Positions 48,497 to 59,079 of a stretch of 64,000 bases of DNA are shown here, in pieces (the stretch's first letter is position 1; each line of letters begins with the position of its first letter). The stretch comes from Branchiostoma floridae (Eukaryota; Chordata; Leptocardii; Amphioxiformes; Branchiostomatidae). Position numbers and translations under genes: made by a program. The notes under the pieces were generated by a model. It was not told the DNA's origin. It saw only the letters and a program-made list of their open reading frames with translations, and searched no databases. Location: positions 1,844,678 to 1,908,677 of the forward strand of contig NC_049988.1 of assembly GCF_000003815.2 (NCBI RefSeq), given 5' to 3'.

Positions 48497-49259
48497 ATAG
48501 GGACATTACAAGTGTAAAATGTGACCATCATTGCTATAGTTTACGGAATAATACAAACAAACGTCCCAGACAGCCTATGACGAATCTAGTGTAACAGTTC
48601 TGTTTGGCTGTAATAAACTACATTAAAACCAGACCACCCCCCTCCCCAATCCCTTTCTTTCGATACATGAGAGAGAGGCGCGCTTGCCTGTTGACCAACC
48701 CCAGCTTTTGATTAAACCAAAAACTCGAGCAACTAAAGGAAGAATATACAGGATACTTCACTTTTCCTTACTTACTTAAACAAAATGCTGCTGATCAGAA
48801 ATAAGTAGGTGAGGCAAGCAACAACACTTCTTTGTTCCCTCTAAAGGGGAGGGGGATGTCCATGAGAGGGTGTGTGTGTAAATTTTTGGAGAATCGGTTC
48901 AAAACGGTCACCGAGGTGATGGCGACCAATGCTCACTGGGTGACTTTTGCAATTCCTCCGAGCTTGCCCCGCGCTCTGGCCATATTTAGGTCGCAGAGAG
49001 AGCTCGGTGAGGAAACCGTCCAAGTGGAAAGGGAATATAAAGGAGCTGACATATCGCATGACTGAGCCCACGGCGCCGTATTTTGTTCTGCTTGCCTGAA
49101 AAAGGTTTCAACGACCAACACATGATTGATCGCCGGCTCTGAATGTTGTTTCGCTACCCGTAAAAAATCTGGCAACACCACGCTCACAGAACATCAGACT
49201 AGTCGGAGTCACTTTTCATGCACGGCAAATTCTTCTTCACACCCTAATTCCTTTAAGAC

Positions 49260-51030
49260 ATCGCTCTCGCCGCGGCAGATTTCCGTTTCGTAAACCGTCG
49301 TTGCCTTTGAGAAGCGTCGTTGCCAAATTTTGGAACCCTCGTTGCCTTTCTAACCGGCGATGCCATTTCCGAGCGACCGATCGTGAATTCCGAGTGCTCG
49401 CGGCATGTTCGTGAAGTTTCCGTAGCTTCTCGGGAAGTTTCTGTAATTCATGAAAGAAGGACCAGATCTTGCTCCACTGTGGGAAGAAGACCTTCTCAGG
49501 ACTGTAACTCTGTCTTCTACTCAGTTGAGGAGTACCGAAGCGTCACATGACGATATACGTACACCGTTTGGGGAGTACATTTGGCTACGGAGTGCCATGT
49601 AGATAGACTAGAGTCATTGGTAATGTAGGATTTTTCTCCGACTCTAACACTAACAGTAGAGGGGGGTCCAGGGGTGGACTGAAGTCACCGGATTGGAAAT
49701 TGGTAAAGGTTACTGACCAATTCTGGACTGGATCAAGGAACGGTTTGGGCACTTTGCAAGGAGCTTTTCAGATATTTCTGGGCTGCAACTAAGGTTAGGG
49801 ATAGAACCTGATTTTGTACCTCTTCCGCCCTCACCACATTTTTGGAACAGTCCATTATTGAAGGAGGGGCTGGTAACATGGCTTAGAAACACAGACAAGC
49901 GGCAGGCATTGCCATTCACGTACCGTGTTAGTGGAGTTGGGAGTCAGTCAGAGTCTGACCAAGTTGGTCTGACAAACTGACTCACAACGTCACCAACACC
50001 TTTTTTCAGTAGACGCTCCACCCAAGGAGCTTTTACATCATATAGCAGACAATAGCTATTGTACTTGTAAATGTACCAGGCTCTTACGGTCAGGTCGATA
50101 ATGTATGTATGATTTGACACTTCTCACATGCATGACATTACATTGATGTGCGACCTCATTAAAGTGTCGGATTTACATACAGATGGCGTCTGGCAAGGAG
50201 CTTTTATCTTTGCGTCTGGTAACAAAAAGAAATAAATTTGTGGACACTTTGCCCCTTCTAACACTAATTCACCCTTCATGTAGACATTAGAAGTAATAAC
50301 TTTGATACAAGGGCTCAGAAATAAAGCACATTTTTGATAACATAATAATAAAATATCTTTATTGCAAACTCATGCCCGATGGCTAAATGCAAAAATACAT
50401 GTATGAAAGTACAATGATGATAATGATACTGAATGGTATACGATAACAAAGTAGGTCATCAACTAGTGATACTTCTGATATTTCTTATGCATACTGTTGT
50501 ATTGTCAGTATACCGATACCCCATATATAAAAATAATGCACTAACCCAGCTACTCCAAGTAACATCTGTTTTGAATAAAGAACACAATCCTGTACAACTC
50601 AAAGTCAAGACATGCTTATTCCAGTGTCCCTTACAGTACGTAACAGCACAACACATTTCTGTTCTTCTACAATTTGCGAGCAAAGTAGAATAAGAAAAGG
50701 TTTGAGCGATGATAGAGAACCAGGCCCAGAGTCATATGCTTCGAGGGATGCAATTACCCACAATACTAAGAGTTCCGAGAATTCACGAAAATCTCACGAA
50801 CATGCCGCGAGCACTCGGAATTCTAGCCTGGATAACATACCCCAACCTCAAAAATATCTTTTGTATAGATACTTGAGATCGGGCTGGGGTTTGGTAACCA
50901 GGCTATCGGAATTCAAGATCGGTCGCTCGGAAATGGCATCGCCGGTTAGAAAGGCAACGAGGGTTCCAAAATTTGGCAACGACGCTTCTCGAAGGCAACG
51001 ACGGTTTACGAAACGGAAATCTGCCTCGCC
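49260..51030. repeat. Inverted duplication, arms about 190 bp, spaced about 1.3 kb
   Basis: 49275-49450 and 50775-51025 are reverse complements ('tcgttgccaaattttggaac', 'ggcgatgccatttccgagcg', 'gagtgctcgcggcatgttcg'). The right arm carries an 84-bp insertion and ends in a CCTTTCCACTAG-type MITE. Confidence 0.85.
50823..50906. mobile_element. 84-bp CTAGCCTGG MITE with 7-bp target duplication
   Basis: Flanked by CGGAATT at 50816-50822 and 50907-50913. Its ends match the element at 31254-31370. The uninterrupted sequence is present in the left arm (near 49385-49395). Confidence 0.85.
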
Positions 51031-51228
51031 GCGCTCTCTCTGCGACCTAAAATTTACCACATATCTCAACAAATTGTATAAAAAACGACTCTTTTACGCT
51101 TTGTTAGTTTTGCTGTCTTTCAAATCACATTTTTACATTTTTTAAGATATACTTGGTGTAAAATGTAAGGCTACACACACACGTTTAAGTCGCAGTGAGA
51201 GCGCAGCGCGATCGCCGTCTAGTGGGCC
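51023..51228. mobile_element. CCTTTCCACTAG-type MITE
   Basis: 'cgcgctctctctgcgacctaaa' and 'aagtcgcagtgagagcgcag' with 'gatcgccgtctagtgg' at the right end; left terminus shortened. Confidence 0.7.
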
Positions 51229-51853
51229 TTAAAAAAAAGTGGCGACATCACAATCCGAACGACGGGAGTATGATTGAGTGCACATGATGGAATTTTGCTT
51301 AGCTAGGCCGTCCCAAAACTGACAACATCGCGCCATGATGATCTGAACAAACTAGGCATGACTGACCACACACAGTGCGTTCTTTTGTGCCGACGTCCGT
51401 TTTTATTTATGACATCTAAATGACGATAGAACGATCACAAAAACGGACGTAGAATGGATTTCAAAGCTTACCATATAAACTAAGTACCTGTGAAAGAAAC
51501 TGCAGCATCGGTATGAAAACGACAGGCATATGAGTGCTAAGTGCCGCTTTGTTTTGTTTTGTTTCTGCTGATCTCTATGAATTGATCCGCGATCTCAACA
51601 ATTGAAGAAGTGCCGTATTTTTTTCGTCTTCCGACCCGCACAGGGAATAACAAGTATACAATTTCAAGTACAATTACATGACTAGGCGCAAAGCTCTATA
51701 TTTTGTACTATTGGCCGAATTTAATCGATAAGAAAGGCATCTTTTGACGCTTTGTATGTTTTTTTCTTCTGTCTTTTCAGTCTTACCTGTACGTTTGAAT
51801 GATATTCCATTTTTACGCCAAGAGCAAGACAATTAAGAACGCAAAGACGCCGC

Positions 51854-52018
51854 TAAGGGGCCCGGCCGGGCTGCTTTCGGGAGAAAATAGAATGACATGA
51901 AATACATCAAAATACACAAAATATCAAAATAAGATTCATGGGCTTGAATTGTGTGTATTTCTAGGTATACATTTTAATTTTTAGTTTTTAGTTTCTTTAA
52001 ACATCCCGGCCGGGCCCC
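51854..52018. repeat. GC-rich inverted pair
   Basis: GGGGCCCGGCCGGG at 51857 and CCCGGCCGGGCCCC near 52004 are exact complements about 135 bp apart, bracketing AT-rich DNA. Confidence 0.7.
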
Positions 52019-54344
52019 GTTTTGGAAATGTGACCTAAGCCTAACACACACACACACAGACCAAAACAACTATGACTAAAGCCACCGTAGGGCGGACTAC
52101 ACAGGAACGTATTTCGTCCAGTCGTAAATAAAATGATAACACCACAATCTCATCAACAGTCGCACGACTATTTATTATGCATGAGCATTGGTCGGACGAA
52201 CATGAGTCACATCACCTAACCTTATAAGTACAGCGGATGTGTCTGATACCTGGCAGTGCGTCGCCGTTTCTCCGAGCACCTCGGAGCACGCTCTGGGCTT
52301 ACCCCCCTACCCACCAAAAGGAAATGTCCAGATGCAGGTTTTAGAAGACGGGTTTGCTTTGTAAGGTTGGTGTAAACGGGTATACTGGAAATTTTATCGT
52401 TGTGGTCATATTGGAGGAGTGTCATTACTGTGCTACTGTTGGTGCATTTGCGGGCGGAATTGACGCTCTTTCTCTCGGTTAACAGTTTGGATTTTTCCTC
52501 CACGTGTTTCAGTCTTGCAGCCTTGTATGTGTTTAGCAGACGTGACAGAGCCAGTTTCCTTTCGTCCGTCCTGAAGAAGATAACCCTGCGTTTTAGACAA
52601 GTTGTGTCTATTTTTCCTTCCTTGTATGTTTCCACTTCGTCCCATTGTTCGCAGCTTTGCAGAACACGTGTACATTCCTTCAGATGTGCTCCAGTGAAGC
52701 GCTTATTTGTCACGTGGGTCTCCTGGTGCTTTGTGCTATGTTGTTACTTCTCTTGTTCTGAATTAGCCGCCGTTGACGTGTAACAAGGGGCGACTTCCAG
52801 GTATGATGGAATATTGTGTACGAGAACCTGAGGAGAATCGTTTTACATTCCGCAGCCAGGTCAATGTAATTAGCAGCGGACGACGTGGAATTGATCAGGT
52901 TCAGCTGTGTCGCATGTGGCTCAGTCTAGACAAGCCAAAGCCTCCCTTTTTTAGTACTTTGGTGTTCTTTGACTCTTTTTGCGTACATGCCGGGGAGAAA
53001 TGTTTGTGCCATGTCTGTGTTCGTAGCTCTTGTGCGTGGGGAACTGACAGTTCGTTCTCCCTATACAGCGGCTGGTTTTACACAGCTGTTTTTTCTGCTG
53101 TTTTTCTTCAATGCAGAGGAAGAATTACCACCCGTTCGAGACGAGGTAAATCTGTTTTCCCATTCCCATTTTGTCCCTGTGATTCTAGTTGTTTTGCAGG
53201 TATGTGGCACCTGGTCGCTGCAGGATTTGGCGGCAACATTCCTCGTGGTGGGCTCCAAAAGGTGTTGACGAAAGTTCCTTGATTCCTAGGATTCTTTTTG
53301 TGTGTGACTACACAGGTTTCTTCTGTGTTCGGTTGCCATCTCATTTAAAGTCATGTATTTTAGTCTTAGCTGTGCCACAGGTCAGGAGATGCCGACCAGG
53401 ATTCACCGTGCTTCACGTGATGTGTCGAGGCACTCGGCTACTCCTGTTGTTGCCGTTCAGTTGAGGTGTTCTCGACAATCAAGGACGGTCTCCGAGCAGC
53501 TACAAGAGGCATTCTCCGCACGTGGGTTACAGTTGACGTGGTCATGGCGGCATGATTGGCCAGACATGGGGGCGGTTTGTAGTGGGATCTTTTATTTCCT
53601 AGGCGTGTACCTTGTCTTTCGTTTTCAGTAATTCTCGTTTTGTGAGTGGTTGGATGCGAAAGGTAAATGGAGTTTGTGTGGCTGGCGCCTGTTCTCTCAT
53701 GTTATCGTGAAAGTCGCTCACCTTTGAGGTTCAGGCTGTGTGGTCGCGTGTGGTTCTGAATAACACTCCAGGTCCTGTCTACCATAACCGTGTGGTGGGT
53801 TGATGATCGGTCAACTGTTTTACCGATTTGTATTTTAATCTTGCAGACTGGAGTGGATTACACGCTGACATCGACGGTACAACAGACGAGCCATCAGGCG
53901 CAGCCAGGCCCATGCTTCAGTACCCCCGACACGTCAGGATCCAGACGCAGATCACCTCCGGCCTCGGCGGACGTCCTGGCCCCTTTGTCAACGGTAGTGG
54001 TAGTAGCGGTCCTCGGTACGTCGAGAGCAGCCCGCCCCCAGCACGAGTCCGAGTGGCAGGGGAAGTCCAACCTTCAGGCGCTACCACACCATAGATGACG
54101 ACCCCTCCCTGGCAGAGATTCCGGCGCTCGCGCGGCGTCGGTCCTAGCGATTCCAGCTACACTTGAGCTGTATATAGGTGCGCACCGTGAATCAGGACCA
54201 GGCCTAGTTTCTCAGGCTAGGGCATGGGTGTTGGGTATGTATCTCGAGTAAGATTGTAAATGTTGTTGTTTTCTTTTAACATGTTTGGTATCTTGTTCAT
54301 TGTCTCCAGGTTGACGGAGCGGAGGTATCCCGTTGATGTGCATT

Positions 54345-55150
54345 GTGGTTTAACACCAGGTTCCATTCCCGGTCCGACCTCGGGTCGCAGAATGAAGCTG
54401 CCTTCCCGTACGAGACCTAGTAAGACTCCCGGTCCGACCTCGGGTCGCGGGGGAAGCTGCTTTCCCGTGCGAATCCTAGAAAGATTCCCGGTTCGACCTC
54501 GGGTCGCGGGGTGAAGCTGCTTTCCCGTCCGAGACCTAGTAAGATTCCCGGTTCGACCTCTGGTCGCGGGGTGGAGCTGCATTCCTGTGCGAGACCAAGT
54601 AAGATTCCCGGTCCGACCTCGGGTCGCGGGGTGAAGTTGCATTCCCGTGCGAGACCAAGTAAGATTCCCGGTTCGACCTCGGGTCGCGGGGTGGAGCTGC
54701 ATTCCTGTGTGAGACCAAGTAAGATTTCCGGTCCGACCTCGGGTCGCGGGGTGAAGCTGCATTCCAGTGCGAGACCAAGTAAGATTCCCGGTTCGACCTC
54801 GGGTCGCGGGCCGAAGCTGCATTCCTATGCGAGACCAAGTAAGATTCCCGGTTCGACCTCGGGACGCGGGCTGAAGCTGCATTCCTATGCGAGACCAAGT
54901 AAGATTCCCGGTTCGACCTCGGGACGCGGGCTGAAGCTGCATTCCTGTGCGAGACCAAGTAAGATTCCCGGTTCGACCTCGGGTCGCGGGCCGAAGCTGC
55001 ATTCCTATGCGAGACCAAGTAAGATTCCCGGTTCGACCTCGGGACGCGGGCTGAAGCTGCATTCCTGTGCGAGACCAAGTAAGATTCCCGGTCCGAACTC
55101 GGGTCGCGGGGCGGAGCTGCATTCCCGTGCGAGACCAAGGAAGACTCAGG
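54345..55150. repeat. 60-bp minisatellite, about 13 units
   Basis: Strict 60-bp period over 54481-55140, for example 'aagattcccggttcgacctc' at each 60-bp step. Because 60 is 20 codons and units lack stops, long frames run through on both strands (300 codons plus, 324 minus). These are repeat artefacts unless shown otherwise. Confidence 0.95.
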
Positions 55151-55189
55151 GCCGCCCCGGGTCGCGGGGTGAAGTTACGTTCGGGTGCC

Positions 55190-55870
55190 ACACCGGTAAG
55201 ATTCCCGGTTCAACCTCGGGTCGCGGGGTGGAGTTACATTCTGGAGTTAGTCTAGCTACAGTTCCCGGTACGGCCTCGGGGTTCAGTCACTTACTGGTGC
55301 GAAGCCAGATACGGTTCCGATTCAACCCGAGTCGCGGGGTGGAGTTACATTCTGGACTTAGTCTAGCTACAGTTCCCTGTACGGCCTCGGGGTTCAGTCA
55401 CTTACTGGGGTGAAGCCAGGTACAGTTCCGGCTCAACCTCGGGTCGCGGGGTGGAATGACATACTGGACTTAGTCTAGCTACAGTTCCCGGTACGGTCTC
55501 GGGGTTCAGTCACTTATTGGTGCGAAGCCAGGTACAGTTCCGGCTCAACCTCGGGTCGCGGGTTGGAGTTACATTCTAGGTACAGTTCCCGGTACGGCCA
55601 CGGGGTTCAGTCACTTACGGGTGCGAAGCCAGGTACAGTTCCGGCTCAACCTCGGGTCGCGGGGTGGAATGACATACTGGACTTAGTCTAGCTACAGTTC
55701 CCGGTACGGTCTCGGGGTTCAGTCCCTTACTGGTGCGAAGCCAGGTAACTATAGTTCCGGCTCAACCTCGGGTCGCGGGTTGGAGTTACATTCTGGCCTC
55801 AGTCTAAGTGCAGTTCCCGCGGTACGGCCTCGGGCTTCAGTCACACGCCGGTGCGAAGCCAGGTACAGTC
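55190..55870. repeat. Higher-order repeat, about 95-125 bp units
   Basis: Repeated order 'cggctcaacctcgggtcgcg', 'ggagttacattctgg', 'cttagtctagctacagttcc', 'cggggttcagtcacttact', 'gtgcgaagccaggtacagtt'. It shares the 'cctcgggtcgcggggt' core with the 60-bp array. Confidence 0.85.
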
Positions 55871-57302
55871 TGGTTCGTTTCTAGTTCTAAGTGATGCTTT
55901 TGTACATGGTATGGAATATGGCATTGGAAATTGGAGAAGTTTGGAAGTGGACCCTGCTCACAGCCAGTGACATCTCCCTGTTGACACCCGTTCCGTAGAT
56001 TTGGAGGGGAGGTGCGTCAGCACCAAAGGAATCACTCCATATAGCCAGGCAGAGTTTACGGCAAGGCAAGGGTTTAGTGGCGACGTCAAAATATACAAGG
56101 GGAATGGCTTGGGGGCATAACTCAGTTTTATTAGGGCCAAGGGCCTGTGGTATTTTGTTTTGGCAAGGGAGAGAATTTTGTTTGGGGAGAGAAGGAGCTG
56201 GTATAAATGAGAGTGGGCTGGTAGTAATAGTAAGGCGAGGGTTGACTAGAGTTCAGAGAAGGATAGGGCTTAACAGCCAATGGTAGCGAAGGCGTAAGAC
56301 GGCGATTTCCGCATCACTCATTAGGAGGATCTATGCTTACGCATGATAAATTGGAAACTATTTATTATGCATGAGCATTGGTCGGACGAACATGAGTCAT
56401 ATGACCTAACCTTATAAGTACAGCGGATGTATCTGATATTTGGCAGTGCGTCGTAGGTTCTCCGTGCGCCTCTGGAGCCTAAGCGTGGTGGGGTGCATGC
56501 GCCCGCTCAGGGCGGGCGCCATAGCCGCCTAACACTTAAGGCTTCAGACGGCGATTTCCGCATCACTCATTAGGAGGACCCATGCTTACGCATGATAAAT
56601 AGGAAACTAAGCGTACAACGCCTTATTTCAAACTTACCACCTGCGACAGAAATTGCAACATCGCGATGTTAACTACAGTTATACGACTGGGCGAACTTGA
56701 CTTCACAGCACAGCACCTTGCTTTGTCCTGTTGCAACGTCTCTTTGTCGTCAAAATCTTGATAGTTACCCCCCGTGTCGTCTTTTCTTTCGTCAAAGAAT
56801 TAAGGACGCCACAGCTTCAACAACCGAACGAAACTAAATGCACAGTGCCACATATTACGCTACCAAGTCGTGAAAAAATGACGACATGGAGGGTTCAAAG
56901 TGGGACGATGTCAACCTAATTTAGAACGCATGACTGGGTGCACAGGCCAAAGTGTCGTACTTTGTTCAACCAGTCACTTGTCGTACTTTTTTGCCATTCC
57001 GTTAAAGATTTGATGGCGCCACACCTGACACACGAGTAAGCACAGAGTGCTGTATTTTGTCATGCCAAGCCTCCAAAAAATGACGGCATTACGATATTAC
57101 TAACCGACACAAGACCATTGTAAATTTTGTACAGTCAAACCTAGGATAGGGCAGGGGAATTTTGTAGCCCCCTTTGCAGACTTCGAGAGGCCCTGCCTTT
57201 ATTTCATACCCCATCCCCACACCAAAGGATTTTGTATGTTATTGTAATATGAAAAAGAAAACATATATGTACAAGTATGTGCATGGTCGGGCCAATACAT
57301 AT

Positions 57303-57700
57303 AGAATACAACACGGTGTATTCCGTATCTCCCGAGGTACAAGCCTGACCGCGGGTCAGATCGCCCGACGGCCGGAGAGTGATCCGACCCGCGGGAGGGC
57401 TGGGACCGAGGGTGATGCGGAATACACCGTAATGTATTTTACTTATGTCAAACCCACCTGAGAAAACCCATGTTTAGATGCAAAATGCACCCGAAGTTGA
57501 AAAAATTTGGTGACCTCCAACAAAAACTGTTACAACAGTAATGTCCCAACGTCCAAATCAGGTATTCGAATTTTCGACGGCGCCGCACTCGTCCCGCTCG
57601 AAATAATTCGATTTATTCGAATGGAGCCCGTGTGATACGGAAAGTTATTACACGGCCTGGAACACCTCTATCGAACGTTATCGCGGCCCAGGCATGACAT
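57303..57700. mobile_element. Inverted partial copy of the 14953 element with its nested MITE
   Basis: 57303-57442 is the MITE (ends 'aatacaacacggtgtattcc' / 'ggaatacaccgtaatgta'). 57455-57700 is the reverse complement of the 15060-15360 flank ('gagaaaacccatgtttag', 'gtgtgatacggaaagtta'). Confidence 0.7.
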
Positions 57701-57791
57701 AAACGTCAGTACGGTGCACGGTGAGGGCTTGATAATTCTCACCAAGTATCAACAGTTAACTTTGTTCTTTTTCAGAGAGAGAAAACCCATC

Positions 57792-57855
57792 ATGAGGGTT
57801 CTCCGCGCCATCTTGCTTGGATGTGCGCTTCTCGTTCCAGCTACCAGTTCAGGCA
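57792..57855 (+). CDS. Exon 1: signal peptide, GC donor
   Basis: 64 bp, leaving phase 1. The GC-AG intron is inferred because the next exon requires phase 1 and no GT fits. Confidence 0.6.
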
Positions 57856-59038
57856 AGAGTCGAACACTTCGTTACACTATCTATAATTACATCAATTAGA
57901 ATAAGAAAAGAGAAATAACAGTCTTCGCTGTTCAGTGTTTAAATGTACTACTTGCAGTCCATTTAAGTCCATCAGCGTAGATACCCTGTATCATAACTTA
58001 AGAAGACAAGAGCGACTGATTTGTAAACACAAAGACATAAGAGTTTCTTGAAGACGTATTTTTATCCTGTAGAAAGCAGTACGTGAAGAAATTGTATCAT
58101 TATAAAAGACGATAATACTGCAGACCAAAGCGAAAGGATTGGCTGTTCTACTGCTGTCAATGTCTTATATTGGCATGCAATCATGATAAATATATGCATT
58201 TTGTTGCAAAATGTTCTGTCGTCCACAAAAGCCAGTCCTTAGATAGAGAGTACTACAGCCAAAATTGTTAAATGTAAGCTTTGTGACAGGACATGCGACT
58301 ATGAACACAACAATGTGAACTGTATCAACTAAACTGAAAATGATATCTCACCATTCAATAATTTTCGCTTCATTAACACTGCATTAGATGACAGCAGTGA
58401 GAAGCAGACAAAAATGGAGCACAACCTTCTCCAGATACTGGCAGGTAACGTGAACAAGTTGTCTCAATCTAATTTCTTGGGTGTACAGAATATATTTTTG
58501 TGTGACCAATCAACGTTCGAATCATTCCCCTGTACCTTTCAAGATTGAGTATCAGCTTTTGTTAGGGGTGCTTTGCCTAATTTCTGCAAACAAACATTAA
58601 CATGAACCGACACTATCATAGTTAAGTTCACTAGAAGCCTGAAGAACAGGCCTCTAAAGTTTCCAAAGCTGGCTGAAAAGACATAGATGAACTTTTTTTT
58701 TCATTACATTAATGGAAAAAAACATCAGCGAAAAAAAAAAATAACACAAGCCTAACGGTGGGGATGCGAACAGTCTCAAAATACGTACTAATTTGACTTT
58801 CTTTAAACTTTACCTCATCTTTGAAATATTTAACACATTCTCAACTGTTTGCAACAGATGGTGACATGGAGAAGCAACACGAACTTTCCGAGAGGGTGGA
58901 GGACATCATTTATGAACTCAAGAACCTAGCAGGTAACTATCGTGATCTTTGATAGATATCATGGTTAATAGTGAATTCCAGAACGTCTAATTTTCACCTC
59001 CATGAAAAATAGAGGTATACTTTTTTATGTGTCTGTCT

Positions 59039-59079
<41 letters not shown>

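Larger units (their letters stand above)
52167..56609 (+). mobile_element. Split-direct-repeat element (Ngaro/PAT-like YR retrotransposon derivative)
   Basis: Four terminal blocks in the order A1 (52167-52290), internal, B1 (56298-56360), A2 (56357-56480), B2 (56547-56609). A1/A2 share 'tttattatgcatgagcattg' through 'ggcagtgcgtcg' with few changes. B1/B2 share 'gacggcgatttccgcatcac' through 'ggaaacta'. B1 and A2 meet at a shared ACTA, and the outer edges also carry ACTA. Known family: this layout is diagnostic of Ngaro/PAT-type DIRS elements that integrate by tyrosine recombinase without target duplication. I see no reverse transcriptase or recombinase inside, so it is probably non-autonomous. 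The interior holds a 163-codon minus-strand frame (52713-52222, unknown) and a minisatellite. Confidence 0.65.

Noticed and set aside
50612-51145. 177-codon plus-strand frame as a gene
   Set aside because: It runs through the arm of the inverted duplication, a nested MITE and a MITE end.
54345-55150. GGTTCGACC in each 60-bp unit as a tRNA-like B box
   Set aside because: It misses the consensus at the last C, and no A box or cloverleaf lies at a suitable distance.
56298-56609. Hammerhead ribozyme core in the B blocks (reverse strand CTAATGAG...GGAAA)
   Set aside because: The conserved G of CUGAUGA is A, and no stem II hairpin can be drawn between the core boxes.
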